DNA of 64,000 nucleotides. Source: Sphingobacteriales bacterium. GTDB taxonomy: Bacteria; Bacteroidota; Bacteroidia; Chitinophagales; Chitinophagaceae. The notes under the pieces are model-generated. The model was not told the DNA's origin. It saw only the letters and a list, made by a program, of their open reading frames with translations, and made no database searches. Positions 41,501 to 51,080 of this stretch are shown here, piece after piece. The translations under genes were made by a program, and so were the position numbers. The stretch lies in NCBI GenBank assembly GCA_016219985.1, contig JACRJO010000018.1, positions 62,001 to 126,000 of the forward strand, read 5' to 3'. How positions within the stretch are numbered: the first letter of the stretch is position 1; each line of letters starts with the position of its first letter.

Positions 41501-42437
41501 TCCCCGCCCCGGCCTGCTTCACCATCAGCGCCTGGATCTGTTTCATCGTGCCTTCCATGCCGTCGGGGCTGCCATCGAGGAAGATCACATTGCCTTTGCC
41601 ATATTCGGCAAAATTCTTAATGGCCTCGGTCCACATACTGAAAAGGATCACATTGGTATCGAGATTGGCCTGTTTCATCTGTTCGGCCGCTTCGGTCATA
41701 CCCTTTGCCACTTCCTGGCGGAACAGGGCTACCCCCTGGCCACGCAGGCGGGCGGCTTCTTTTTCCGCTTCCGCAGAGATCTTGATGGCATTTCCTTCCG
41801 CCTCAGCCGATTTGGTCTTGGTGATCAGCAGGGCCTGCCCCTCGTTCTCCGCTGCCGCTTTCAGGTTATTCGAAGCCACCACTTTGCTCATGGAATCGAG
41901 GATCATTTTATCAAAGGTGATATCATTGATCTGCAGGTCCTGCAGGTGATAACCCCAGGTTTCCAGCGTATGGTCGATTTCAAATTTCACATATTCCACG
42001 ATCTCCTTGCGCAATCCAAGGATCTCCGCCTGTTTCTTGGTGGCCACAAATGACCGGATATTTCCTTCAATGGTCCGGATCAGCGCCTGCATCAGGTCTT
42101 TGTCGGCAAAGAATTTGAATGCTACTTTCTTGATGGTTTCTTCGTCGGCATTCTGTACCGAATAAAGCAACATGCTTTTGAAATACACATTGGCCTGGTC
42201 GGCTGTTACGGCCTGGAACTCCAGTTCCACGGAGCGGTTCTGGATCGACACTTTTTTATATACCTGTTCGATCAGGGGAATCTTAAACCGCAGACCCGGC
42301 GTGGCAATACGCTGGTACTTACCAAACATTGTAATAACGCCGATATACCCCTGGTTAATGGTGAAGAGGCCGCTGAAAAAGATAACAATGATGAAAATTA
42401 TCCACCAGTTATGGGCCATAAAATTTGCGAAATCCAT
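41496..42437 (-). CDS. SPFH (band 7) domain membrane protein
   Basis: The 313-residue protein has an N-terminal membrane helix (WWIIFIIVIFFSGLFTI), the SPFH domain (GYIGVITMFGKYQRIATPGLRFKIPLIEQVYKKVSIQNRSVE region in pieces, residues about 30-200), and an Ala/Glu-rich coiled coil (ENEGQALLITKTKSAEAEGNA, EAEKEAARLRGQG). Such stomatin/HIR-like proteins form rings that organise membrane microdomains or guard proteases. No NfeD partner is adjacent. The stop codon lies in a 7-bp repeat unit. Confidence 0.88.
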   Translation of the reverse strand: MDFANFMAHNWWIIFIIVIFFSGLFTINQGYIGVITMFGKYQRIATPGLRFKIPLIEQVYKKVSIQNRSVELEFQAVTADQANVYFKSMLLYSVQNADEETIKKVAFKFFADKDLMQALIRTIEGNIRSFVATKKQAEILGLRKEIVEYVKFEIDHTLETWGYHLQDLQINDITFDKMILDSMSKVVASNNLKAAAENEGQALLITKTKSAEAEGNAIKISAEAEKEAARLRGQGVALFRQEVAKGMTEAAEQMKQANLDTNVILFSMWTEAIKNFAEYGKGNVIFLDGSPDGMEGTMKQIQALMVKQAGAGK

Positions 42438-42473
42438 AGTTTAAAATTTATGATATGATATGAAGGTACAATT

Positions 42474-43721
42474 TTAGTTCTTTTCCCCGCAGATACAAGC
42501 CAGGTGGACCATGGTCTCCACCGCCTTGTTCATATCCTGCACGCTGATAAACTCCAGTTTGGAATGGATGGCCTGTTCACCTGCAAATAAATTGGGACAG
42601 GGCAGGCCCATAAAGGAAAGCCGGCTCCCATCGGTTCCTCCGCGGATACTTTCCATCTTCAGGGTCAGTCCCGCCCGGGCAATGGCTTCCTTCGCATAGT
42701 CCACCACATGAGTATTTACATCCAGCACTTCCTTCATATTGCGGTACTGTTCGGTTACTGTAAATTCAAAGGAAGCCCTGGGATAGGTCCGCATCCTTTC
42801 TTCAATCTGGGTACGCAGGTAGTCTTCTTTCTTTTTCAGTCCCCCGGTTTCAAAATCACGGATGATAAAATCGATCGTGCATTTTTCCGCAATGCCTTCG
42901 ACCCTTACCGGGTGAATAAAGCCTCTTTTACCATCTGTTGATTCAGGGGAAAGCCGGTCTTTGGGCAGGGCGGCCAGGATCTCCCCGGCGATCTTCATCG
43001 CATTGATCATTTTATCCTTCGCATAACCCGGGTGGGCGATCACCCCGTGTATCACCACCTGCACGCCATCGGCACTGAAGGTTTCGTCTTCCAGTGAGCC
43101 GGCGTCTCCTCCATCGAGGGTATAACCGAAATCGGCGCCCAGTTTTTCCAGGTTCGCTTTCGCAGTGCCTTTTCCCACTTCCTCATCGGGTGTAAATAAT
43201 ATTCTGACGGGGCCGTGTTTCACTTCCTTATGCGTCATTAAAAAATGGGCCATATCCATGATCTCCGCCACCCCGGCCTTGTCATCCGACCCGAGGAGGG
43301 TGGTGCCGGAGGCGGTTATGATATCATGCCCCAGCAGTTGCTGCAAATACGGGTATTCGCTCACCCGCAGCACCTGCGTGGTATCATCCGGTAAAATAAT
43401 ATCATGCCCCTGGTAATTTTTATGCAATATGGGTTTCACATTGGTACCGCTGCAATCCGGCGCGGTATCCACATGCGCACAAAAGCAGATCACGGGCACT
43501 GCCTTTTCCAGGGTAGCCGGGATCGTGGCATATACATAACCCCATTCATCCATATGGGCATCTTCAAGCCCTATCTGCTGTAATTCAGCCGCCAGGAGCC
43601 GCCCCAGGTCTTTTTGCTTTTCGGTTGTGGGACAGGTGTGGGATTGGGGATCACTTTGTGTATCAATCTGAACATAGCGCAGAAACCGCTCTGCCGCCGT
43701 GAAACTGTATTGCTGAAACAT
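42474..43721 (-). CDS. pepT: Peptidase T (tripeptidase)
   Basis: PepT is a cytoplasmic di-zinc aminotripeptidase. The 415-residue protein has the M20 metal ligands in CFCAHVDTAPD, LLGSDDKAG, FTPDEEVGKG and TLDGGDAGS, and the late ESIRGGTDGSRLSFMGLPCPNLF and GEQAIHSKLEF with the final His ligand. The opening ERFLRYVQIDTQSDPQS is also typical. It is a stand-alone gene 36 bases upstream of the SPFH gene, same strand. Confidence 0.93.
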   Translation of the reverse strand: MFQQYSFTAAERFLRYVQIDTQSDPQSHTCPTTEKQKDLGRLLAAELQQIGLEDAHMDEWGYVYATIPATLEKAVPVICFCAHVDTAPDCSGTNVKPILHKNYQGHDIILPDDTTQVLRVSEYPYLQQLLGHDIITASGTTLLGSDDKAGVAEIMDMAHFLMTHKEVKHGPVRILFTPDEEVGKGTAKANLEKLGADFGYTLDGGDAGSLEDETFSADGVQVVIHGVIAHPGYAKDKMINAMKIAGEILAALPKDRLSPESTDGKRGFIHPVRVEGIAEKCTIDFIIRDFETGGLKKKEDYLRTQIEERMRTYPRASFEFTVTEQYRNMKEVLDVNTHVVDYAKEAIARAGLTLKMESIRGGTDGSRLSFMGLPCPNLFAGEQAIHSKLEFISVQDMNKAVETMVHLACICGEKN

Positions 43722-43827
43722 ACTTTATATATAGACCCCGAAGATACGACGAAATGGGAACCCCTGCCGGCCCTTGACAAAAACAAAGAATATGATTATC
43801 TTTTAACCTCAAACTAAAACCAACAAC

Positions 43828-44382
43828 ATGAAAAAATGGCTCATCGGCTCCCTGGTTGGGGCCATCCTCATTTTTATCTGGCAATTTTTATCCTGGGCGG
43901 CACTCAACCTGCATGTAGCAGAAGCGAAGTACACGCCTGCACAGGACAGCATTCTCCAGTGCCTTTCCTCCACCCTGAAAGAAGATGGCAGTTATATGCT
44001 GCCTACCGTGCCCCCCGGCGCTTCCATGAGTGAAGGAGAAGAACTGGGTAAGAAAATGGACGGAAAACCCTGGGCCTCGGTCACCTACAAAACTTCCTAT
44101 TCATATGGTATGACGCGGCCCATGATCCGGGGTTTCCTGGTAGACCTGTTCGTCATTTTCTGCCTGATCTATGCACTTACCCGCGGTGGCACGCCCACTG
44201 CTATCCGGGTTGTTGCAGGGTCCGTCGCTGTCGGCCTTATCACATTTTTTTATGGCCCCTATACGCAGCACAACTGGTTCCAGACTCCTACGGAAACACT
44301 GTACGGGCACTTGATTGATGCCCTGGTAGCCTGGGGCCTGGCGGGGATCTGGCTCGGCTGGTGGCTGAACCGGAAAAAATAA
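43828..44382 (+). CDS. Membrane protein of unknown function
   Basis: A 184-residue protein with an N-terminal helix (WLIGSLVGAILIFIWQFLSW), a soluble segment of about 75 residues (AEAKYTPAQDSILQCLSSTL to SVTYKTSYSYG) and three further helices (GFLVDLFVIFCLIYAL, VVAGSVAVGLITFFYG, LIDALVAWGLAGIWLGWWL). The soluble part probably faces the periplasm. No family is recognised. A strong bidirectional terminator follows. Confidence 0.65.
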   Translation: MKKWLIGSLVGAILIFIWQFLSWAALNLHVAEAKYTPAQDSILQCLSSTLKEDGSYMLPTVPPGASMSEGEELGKKMDGKPWASVTYKTSYSYGMTRPMIRGFLVDLFVIFCLIYALTRGGTPTAIRVVAGSVAVGLITFFYGPYTQHNWFQTPTETLYGHLIDALVAWGLAGIWLGWWLNRKK

Positions 44383-44396
44383 GGAACAGCTATAAA

Positions 44397-44434
44397 TAAA
44401 AAAGTTCAGCACGAGGGTGCTGAACTTTTTTATT
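44397..44434. terminator. Bidirectional terminator between convergent genes
   Basis: GTTCAGCAC and GTGCTGAAC form a perfect stem with a GAGG loop, flanked by six As on one side and six Ts on the other, so it works for both the membrane protein gene and slyD. Confidence 0.9.
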
Positions 44435-44455
44435 TAAAACCGGTGTACGATTGTA

Positions 44456-44911
44456 TTAAGGCATAATGATCAGCGGGCTGCCACCCACGATCTCCACCAA
44501 TTCAAGGTCGAAAATAAGATCCTGCCCGGCGAGGGGGTGGTTGGCATCCAGCATTACCGCAGCTTCTTTGATCTCCACAACGGTCACCTGGAACTGTTGT
44601 CCCTGCCCGTCGCTCATCACCAGGGGCATCCCGGTTTCGATTTCCATATCGGCCGGGAAACGGTCTTTGGGCATTTCGATCACCATATCCGGATTCCGGG
44701 GGCCATAAGCCTCCAAAAACGGGATATTGATGGTTTTCTTCTCTCCCACGGTCATCCCGGTTACACCATCATCAAACCCCTTGATCACCATCCCGCTGCC
44801 CACTTCAAACTCCAGCGGTTCCCGCCCCTCGGAGGAGTCAAAGGTTTCCCCGGAGGTTAATTTTCCATGATAATGCACTTTTATCTTGTCCCCGCTTTTT
44901 ACTTGTGACAT
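44456..44911 (-). CDS. slyD: FKBP-type peptidyl-prolyl isomerase, SlyD-like
   Basis: The 151-residue protein begins MSQVKSGDKIKVHYHGKL at ATG 44911. The FKBP half has TFDSSEGREPLEFEVGSG and IKGFDDGVTGMTVGEKK; the inserted IF chaperone domain covers about residues 70-125; the end has DANHPLAGQDLIFDLELVEI, the SlyD signature. The His/Cys-rich metal tail of Escherichia SlyD is absent. It catalyses proline isomerisation and acts as a folding helper in the cytoplasm. Confidence 0.9.
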   Translation of the reverse strand: MSQVKSGDKIKVHYHGKLTSGETFDSSEGREPLEFEVGSGMVIKGFDDGVTGMTVGEKKTINIPFLEAYGPRNPDMVIEMPKDRFPADMEIETGMPLVMSDGQGQQFQVTVVEIKEAAVMLDANHPLAGQDLIFDLELVEIVGGSPLIIMP

Positions 44912-45037
44912 AGGTATCAATTTTGTTTAAAATAAGGGGTGCAAGGTAGGGTAAAATGTCCAATGCAACCATTTTTATCTGCAGTCATGTCTTTGTTACA
45001 AATTGGTGTATTTTACCAATGAATCTAAAATACCGGT

Positions 45038-46291
45038 ATGCAAAAACTTCTCTCCTTCCTCCTCTTGTTTCTCGGTTTAAACTGCTCCGCCCAGGAACCT
45101 GCTAAAAACATCCTTGCCGGGGCAGACAGGATCCCTGTTTACCTGCCCCTGCTAAAAGGGCGTAGCGTCGGGATCTTTGCCAACCAGACTTCCCTGGTGG
45201 GCAATACCCACCTCGTGGATACGCTTCGTAAACTCGGCGTCAATATCAAGGTAATATTTGGTCCCGAACATGGGTTCCGCGGCACGGCCGATGCCGGGGA
45301 AAAAGTAGGAAACTATACCGATCCGCAAACCGGCATTCCCGTTATTTCCCTCTATGGAAGCAAACGGAAACCCACCGCAGAAGATGTAAAAGAAGTGGAC
45401 CTGCTGATTTTCGATATCCAGGATATCGGGGTCCGGTTTTACACCTTTATCTCATCGCTGCAGGAATTCATGGAAGCGGCTTTTGAACTGGGTAAACCCC
45501 TGATGATACTGGACCGGCCCAACCCCAACGGGCATTATGTGGACGGCCCGGTGCTGGATATGAAATATAAATCCTTCGTGGGGATGCAGCCGGTACCGGT
45601 TGTATATGGCCTGACCATCGCGGAATATGCGTTTATGATCGCCGGTGAAAAATGGTTATCCGAAAAAGCCAATGCGAAATATGCTTATTACAAAACGGCC
45701 CAAAATTCGGTGGACACGCCCTTTCATTTCCAGGTAATCAAATGTGCCAACTATACGCATAAAAGCCAGTATGTTTTACCGGTCCGCCCCTCTCCCAACC
45801 TGCCAAACATACAATCCATTTATCTCTATCCCTCCACCTGCTTTTTCGAAGGCACCGTGCTGAGTGAAGGCAGGGGCACTGACCGGCCCTTCCAGGTATT
45901 TGGTCACCCGTCGCTGCCCGCTGATCTCTATTCCTTCACCCCGAAACCCAATGAAGGTGCCAAATCTTCGAAATGGTATGGCCAGCGCTGCTATGGCTGG
46001 AGACTGGATGGCACACCGGAAGAAGTACGGACCGAAGTGGATAACCAGGTACAACTGAAATGGCTGCTGGAAGCCTACAGGCTCTTTCCCCAAAAGGACA
46101 GTTTCTTTATCATTCCCAAATCAGGAAATATGGAGCAGTCCTTCTTCAATAAACTGGCTGGAAATAATGAGTTGTGGCAACAGGTGAAAGCGGGTACCCC
46201 CGAAGCCGCTATCCGGAAAAGCTGGGAGCCAAGGCTGGGTGAGTACAAAACCATCCGAAAAAAATATTTACTGTACGAAGACTTTGAATAA
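45038..46291 (+). CDS. Exo-beta-N-acetylmuramidase NamZ-like (DUF1343) protein, secreted
   Basis: The 417-residue protein has a Sec signal (LLSFLLLFLGLNCSAQ). The DUF1343 domain shows RSVGIFANQTSLVG, VIFGPEHGFRGTADAGE, DLLIFDIQDIGVRFYTFIS, LDRPNPNGHYVDGP and LSEGRGTDRPFQVFG. Characterised members (NamZ, family GH171) release terminal N-acetylmuramic acid from peptidoglycan fragments, so a cell-wall recycling role in the periplasm is likely. It is transcribed towards the two-component cluster and has no visible partner gene. Confidence 0.87.
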   Translation: MQKLLSFLLLFLGLNCSAQEPAKNILAGADRIPVYLPLLKGRSVGIFANQTSLVGNTHLVDTLRKLGVNIKVIFGPEHGFRGTADAGEKVGNYTDPQTGIPVISLYGSKRKPTAEDVKEVDLLIFDIQDIGVRFYTFISSLQEFMEAAFELGKPLMILDRPNPNGHYVDGPVLDMKYKSFVGMQPVPVVYGLTIAEYAFMIAGEKWLSEKANAKYAYYKTAQNSVDTPFHFQVIKCANYTHKSQYVLPVRPSPNLPNIQSIYLYPSTCFFEGTVLSEGRGTDRPFQVFGHPSLPADLYSFTPKPNEGAKSSKWYGQRCYGWRLDGTPEEVRTEVDNQVQLKWLLEAYRLFPQKDSFFIIPKSGNMEQSFFNKLAGNNELWQQVKAGTPEAAIRKSWEPRLGEYKTIRKKYLLYEDFE

Positions 46292-46317
46292 GCCGGCCCG
46301 GAACAGTAAGCAACCGG

Positions 46318-46947
46318 TTAGTTTTCGATCGTTATCAGTTTATGAAAGAAGGCAAGTTTTACTAATTCAGCCGTATTCTTTGCATCCAGTTTGGCCAGCA
46401 GGTTTTTACGGTGGGTATCCACGGTACTGGCGCTGACAAAAATCTTTTCAGCGATTTCATTATTGGTCATTCCCCCGGCGATCAGTTCCAGCACTTCTTT
46501 TTCGCGGCGGGTCAGGAGCGGTGCGGCAACCAGGCTGCTCTTCCGGAGAGATTGCGCCACTTCATCGCTCAGGTAAGTCTTCCCTTTTATCACGGCACTG
46601 ATCGCGTCCATCAGTTCCTGCTGGGTGGCATTCTTCAGCACATACCCGGAGGCCCCGTTATCCATCATTTTCTGGATAAAGCTCTGCTGGTTAAACGTAC
46701 TCAGCCCGATGATGAAAACAGCGGGGTATTTCTCTTTTACTTCCTTGCAGAGGTCGATGCCGCTTTTATCCGGCAGGTTGATATCCATCAGGATCACATC
46801 CGGCTGCTGCTGGCGTAAAAAAGCCAGGCAGGAATCTGCGGTCATGGCATGGCCTGTCCATTCCACATCCTTCTCATGTTGCAGTAAAGAACGGATGCCC
46901 TCAATGACCATATAATGATCATCCACAATAAAAATCGTTGTAGCCAT
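46318..46947 (-). CDS. NarL/LuxR-family response regulator
   Basis: The 209-residue regulator has a receiver (IFIVDDHYMVIEGI, phosphoacceptor Asp in VILMDINLPDKSG, Lys in GYVLKNATQ) and a LuxR helix-turn-helix (LTRREKEVLELIAGGMTNNEIAEKIFVSASTVDTHR in two pieces, about residues 145-205). Its ATG shares one base with the stop of the kinase upstream (TAATG), so it is the coupled partner of both TPR kinases. Targets are not known; the secreted-protein cluster on the other side is a reasonable guess. Confidence 0.9.
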   Translation of the reverse strand: MATTIFIVDDHYMVIEGIRSLLQHEKDVEWTGHAMTADSCLAFLRQQQPDVILMDINLPDKSGIDLCKEVKEKYPAVFIIGLSTFNQQSFIQKMMDNGASGYVLKNATQQELMDAISAVIKGKTYLSDEVAQSLRKSSLVAAPLLTRREKEVLELIAGGMTNNEIAEKIFVSASTVDTHRKNLLAKLDAKNTAELVKLAFFHKLITIEN

Positions 46948-48902
46948 TATGCAGTTAATTCAATATGAACAGATGTTCCTTTCCCGGGTGCGGACTGCAC
47001 ATCCATCTTTCCTTTCAGGTAGTCCACCCGGCTCCGGATATTCGACCAGCCAATTCCCCCTGCGCTTTTCAAAATTACGGGATCAAACCCTTTCCCGTCG
47101 TCTTCCACCGTAATATTGATCCCCTCGCTGGTCTTCCCTAATTGTACGATGGCCGTTCGGGCGGCCGCGTGTTTCATCGTATTATTGATCAGTTCCTGTA
47201 CGATCCGGTAAATCGCGATCGCGGTTGATTGCGCTACCGGCACATTTTCCATCCCGATCGACTGGTAAGTTACCTGGAGCGCCCCGGACCGGTTAATATC
47301 CTCGCAAAAATCCCGGAGTGCGGTATTCAACCCGAATTTCACCAGCGCTTCGGGCATCATATTGTGCGCCACGCGCCGCATTTCCCGGATCGAACTGTCC
47401 AGCATATCCATGCTGCGTTCAAAGGCCTGCTGGTTTTCGGGCGTCATTACCAGGTTTCCCCGCATGGTCTGAAATGAAAATTTTATCCCGGACAACATCC
47501 CGCCCAGTCCATCGTGCAGATCCTTGGCCAGGCGGGTTCGCTCCTGCTCCTCTCCTTTCAAAACCGCTTCAGTAGCCATCAGTTTTTTCTCTTTCTCCAG
47601 TTCACGGATCCGTTGTGCCTGCAGTTTTTGCTTTTGCCGGTGATTGCGGTAGAGCAGCAGGGAAAACAAAACAAGGATAGCCGCACTGCCCAGGAGGATA
47701 TAATTCAGTATGCTTTTCTGGCGAAGGTTCAGCTCCTGCCATTTTTTTTCTGATTCCAGTTCACGGATCCGGCTTTCCTTTTTTCCGGTTTCGTATTTCT
47801 TTTCAATTTCCAGGGTGGATTTCTGAATGGTCTCATTCAGGATGCTATCACCTAATTGCGTACTGAGCCGGGCATAATATTCTCCCGCCTTCATATCCTG
47901 CCGGGCATAGGCCAGGTTGGACAGGTGTACATAGAGCTTCGCCCGCTGATCCCGGAAATCATAACGGTTCGCCAGGATCAGGGCGGTATCCGCATACTGT
48001 TGTGCCCGTTGAAAATCCTTTGAACGGAAATAATGAAAGGAAATTCCCTTGAGCGCAATGGCCTCACTCTCATAAAGACCCAGCTGACGGGATAAGCGAA
48101 GCGCCTTTTCCATGATGGGTTTCAGTGAAACATAATCATCGCTTTCGATATACACATCCCCGAGGTTCAGGTATTGGGTGGCTTCCATATTCAGGTCACC
48201 GGTTTCCTTCGCAATAGCAAGGGCCTGCCGGAAACAAGAACTGGCAGAATCCAGGTGCCCCAGACTGATATAATTTAACCCCATATTGCTGTAAGCCGTT
48301 CCCAGCATGGTCCGGTTTCCCCCCTTTTTTAAACTATTTACCGCCAGCCGCCCGTATTCAAGCGAGCGGCGGTATTGCTTCATACCGGTGTAGAGGTTTT
48401 GCAGGATATCATTGGCCTGCGCATTGATCGCTTCATTGTGATAGGGTTCAAATAATTTCTTTCCTTCCTCATAATACTTTACCGCGGTTTCATATTCTTC
48501 TTTAAGCCGGTATGAACTGCCGGTATTAAAAAGGGTTTTGGCGAGGGTGAAATTATCATGCAGCTCGCGGGCCAGTATCACGGACTGCTGGTTGAGCGCC
48601 AGTGATGAATCAAAATAGCCCTGCACATTCAGCACATAGGTATAATTGGTGATATATTTTATTTCACCGGGGATATAGCGGATACGCCGGCTCAGTTCCC
48701 CCGCAGCCCGGTAATAATATTTGGCCCTTTCCGGTTCAGAAGTTTCATATTGCTGGCCCAGGCTGATATACAGCAGCGCCTTGTTACTGTCTTCCTTTGC
48801 CAGGGGCAGCAACCGCAGCAAACTGTCGCGGTTCATTAATTCCTGCCCGGCCAGCACCCGGGAGAGGAGAATAAAAAAGACCAGGAGAACCCGTTTTGTC
48901 AT
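46947..48902 (-). CDS. TPR sensor histidine kinase, copy proximal to the regulator
   Basis: The 651-residue kinase begins with a Sec signal (VLLVFFILLSRVLAGQ). Residues about 30-370 are tetratricopeptide repeats (for example AYSNMGLNYISLGHLDSASSCF), followed by a coiled coil, one membrane helix (SILNYILLGSAAILVLFSLLLY), the HisKA_3 helix RLAKDLHDGLGGMLSGIKFSF and an HATPase domain (QELINNTMKHAAA, EDDGKGFDP, GIGWSNIRSRV). From about residue 440 to the end it is nearly identical to the next kinase, while the TPR halves differ. It senses through the periplasmic TPR part. Confidence 0.9.
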   Translation of the reverse strand: MTKRVLLVFFILLSRVLAGQELMNRDSLLRLLPLAKEDSNKALLYISLGQQYETSEPERAKYYYRAAGELSRRIRYIPGEIKYITNYTYVLNVQGYFDSSLALNQQSVILARELHDNFTLAKTLFNTGSSYRLKEEYETAVKYYEEGKKLFEPYHNEAINAQANDILQNLYTGMKQYRRSLEYGRLAVNSLKKGGNRTMLGTAYSNMGLNYISLGHLDSASSCFRQALAIAKETGDLNMEATQYLNLGDVYIESDDYVSLKPIMEKALRLSRQLGLYESEAIALKGISFHYFRSKDFQRAQQYADTALILANRYDFRDQRAKLYVHLSNLAYARQDMKAGEYYARLSTQLGDSILNETIQKSTLEIEKKYETGKKESRIRELESEKKWQELNLRQKSILNYILLGSAAILVLFSLLLYRNHRQKQKLQAQRIRELEKEKKLMATEAVLKGEEQERTRLAKDLHDGLGGMLSGIKFSFQTMRGNLVMTPENQQAFERSMDMLDSSIREMRRVAHNMMPEALVKFGLNTALRDFCEDINRSGALQVTYQSIGMENVPVAQSTAIAIYRIVQELINNTMKHAAARTAIVQLGKTSEGINITVEDDGKGFDPVILKSAGGIGWSNIRSRVDYLKGKMDVQSAPGKGTSVHIELTA

Positions 48903-48935
48903 ATCAGAAAGAATAACCTGTAATTAAATAGAATA

Positions 48936-50918
48936 TTAAGGCGCGGGCTGTTCGTCAATATCGATATGAACAGAAACCCCTTTACCCGGTGCGGATTGAA
49001 TATCCATCCGCCCTTTCAGGTATTCCACCCGGCTCCGGATATTACTCCACCCGATGCCCCCGGCTCCTTTCAAGATGGCGGGATCAAATCCTTTCCCGTC
49101 ATCTTCCACGGTAATACTGATCCCCCCGCCGGTCCTGCTCAACTGGACGATGGCCGTACGGGCCGCGGCATGCTTCATCGTATTATTCAGCAGTTCCTGT
49201 ACAATCCGGTAAATGGTGATCGCGGTTGTTTGCGGGATATTATCTTTTTCCATACCGATGGACTGGTAGCTCACCTGCAGGGCGCCGGACCGGTTGATCT
49301 CCTCGCAAAAATCCCTGAGTGCAGTATTCAGCCCGAATTTTACCAGGGCTTCGGGCATCATATTGTGCGCCACGCGCCGCATTTCCCGGATGGAACTGTC
49401 CAGCATATCCATGCTGCGTTCAAACGCCTGCTGGTTCTCGGGCGTCATGATAAGGTTACCTTTCATAGTTTGAAATGAATATTTAATACCCGACAACATT
49501 CCCCCGAGTCCGTCATGGAGGTCTTTTGCCAGGCGGGTTCGCTCCTGCTCTTCGCCTTTCAGCACGGCTTCCGTGGCCAGTAACTGCTGCAGTGTTTCCA
49601 GTTCCTGGATGCGTTGCTGCTGCAATAACTGTCTTTGCCTGAAATTCCTGAATCCGAGAAAACTGATGGTAGTCAGCAGCAACGCCGCCGCGGCCAGGAT
49701 ATAATTCCATATATTTTTCCGCTGCAGGTTCAGTTTTTGTACTTCTTTTTCCGCCTGCAACTGGCCAATCTGAACTTCTTTTTTCTCCGCCTGGTACCTC
49801 GCGTCGAGGAATTCAATCCGGTCTGCATTCTCCAGGTGCAGGAGACTGTCCCTCAACAGGCCGAATGAATCCAGATTACTGACCGCCGCCTGGTAATGCC
49901 CCTGGCTTTTTTCCAGCTCCGCCCTGTTTCCGAAAATGTCTTTCTTCATTAACAAGAAATCATTCTCCTTTGCGAGCGCATAGGCCTTGTCCAGGTATTC
50001 CCCGGCCATCCCGTACTTTTTAAGTGATGTGCAGACAGTGGCCACCCAGTTATAATAACTGGTGATATCTGCCGCAAAGCCTGTTTTCTCTATATGCGGA
50101 AGACCGGCCTGTATATATGAATAAGCCCGGGCATCATCCCCGTCCTCATGGCTGAACATTGTTTTCAGCTGGTAATATTTAGCCAGGTAAAAATCATCCT
50201 GCAAGCTGTCGGCCATGACCCGCCCCCGTTCAAAATAATAATCTGATTCTTTTCTCCGGTTGAGTTTCCGTAACAGCCTTCCGTAATTCAGGCAAATCCC
50301 CATCCGGGAAGCATTGTTTCCCGTCGCCATTATTTTCGGGTATGCCTTATCACAGTAAGACAGCGCCGTTTCAAGTTTCCCCAGGTTATAATAAGAATTG
50401 ATAATATTGGTATAAAGGATGGGCAGGTTAAAATGATTACTGTCCATTGCCTCATACCGTTTAATACCGGCAAAAAAATAATCAAGCGCCCCGACATCAT
50501 CGCTTACTTTCATATGTTCATACCCTGTATTCAGCGCCAGCGATGCCATACTCTTTACCGCGGCGGGCGATTCGGGGTAATCCTTGAGTATATTCTCTGC
50601 TTGCAGGAACCAGGTAATGGCTTTTTTCGAATCGCCCCGGCTGTATAAAAAACCGAAGTGCTCGTACACGATACCTTTCAGAACCGGGTTTTTTGTTTTG
50701 TCCGCGATGCTGTCCGCCTCCTTCCCGTATTTCCAGGCAGCAACAGAATCTTTACGGTCCATCAGGTACCAGGATATCCGGATCCGGTCGTGCACTTTCA
50801 TGGAATCGGGTTTGGATTTCGGCAGTTCCTTCCGGAGGCTGTCAATCCTTGCTGTTTGCCCCTCAGACAGGTACGGCAGGCAAACCGTCAATACGATAAT
50901 ATGGATACTTATCCTCAT
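48936..50918 (-). CDS. TPR sensor histidine kinase, distal paralogue
   Basis: The 660-residue kinase has the same plan: signal peptide (IIVLTVCLPYLSEGQ), periplasmic TPRs (about residues 30-370), one membrane helix (IWNYILAAAALLLTTISFLGF), HisKA_3 helix RLAKDLHDGLGGMLSGIKYSF, and HATPase (QELLNNTMKHAAA, EDDGKGFDP, GIGWSNIRSRV). The kinase half matches its neighbour almost residue for residue, including a shared stretch SMDMLDSSIREMRRVAHNMM. The gap to the next kinase is 33 bases. Both probably phosphorylate the single regulator downstream, giving two inputs to one output. Confidence 0.9.
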   Translation of the reverse strand: MRISIHIIVLTVCLPYLSEGQTARIDSLRKELPKSKPDSMKVHDRIRISWYLMDRKDSVAAWKYGKEADSIADKTKNPVLKGIVYEHFGFLYSRGDSKKAITWFLQAENILKDYPESPAAVKSMASLALNTGYEHMKVSDDVGALDYFFAGIKRYEAMDSNHFNLPILYTNIINSYYNLGKLETALSYCDKAYPKIMATGNNASRMGICLNYGRLLRKLNRRKESDYYFERGRVMADSLQDDFYLAKYYQLKTMFSHEDGDDARAYSYIQAGLPHIEKTGFAADITSYYNWVATVCTSLKKYGMAGEYLDKAYALAKENDFLLMKKDIFGNRAELEKSQGHYQAAVSNLDSFGLLRDSLLHLENADRIEFLDARYQAEKKEVQIGQLQAEKEVQKLNLQRKNIWNYILAAAALLLTTISFLGFRNFRQRQLLQQQRIQELETLQQLLATEAVLKGEEQERTRLAKDLHDGLGGMLSGIKYSFQTMKGNLIMTPENQQAFERSMDMLDSSIREMRRVAHNMMPEALVKFGLNTALRDFCEEINRSGALQVSYQSIGMEKDNIPQTTAITIYRIVQELLNNTMKHAAARTAIVQLSRTGGGISITVEDDGKGFDPAILKGAGGIGWSNIRSRVEYLKGRMDIQSAPGKGVSVHIDIDEQPAP

Positions 50919-51056
50919 TCAGTTAAAATAGTGCATTCTCATCAGTCTACAAATTAACCGACTGCCTGCCAAGGGTTTCCTCCCCTTTTTACATGATTTT
51001 TTATTCTTTGTCTCAATCTCCTGTTTTTAGGGGATACCTGCAGTAGCGAACCGCTT

Positions 51057-51064
51057 TACTTTTA
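51057..51064 (+). promoter_or_regulatory. -7 box at the start of the secreted-protein run
   Basis: TACTTTTA, 16 bases before ATG 51081, followed by an 11-A run. Confidence 0.4.
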
Positions 51065-51080
51065 AAAAAAAAAATCAGCA

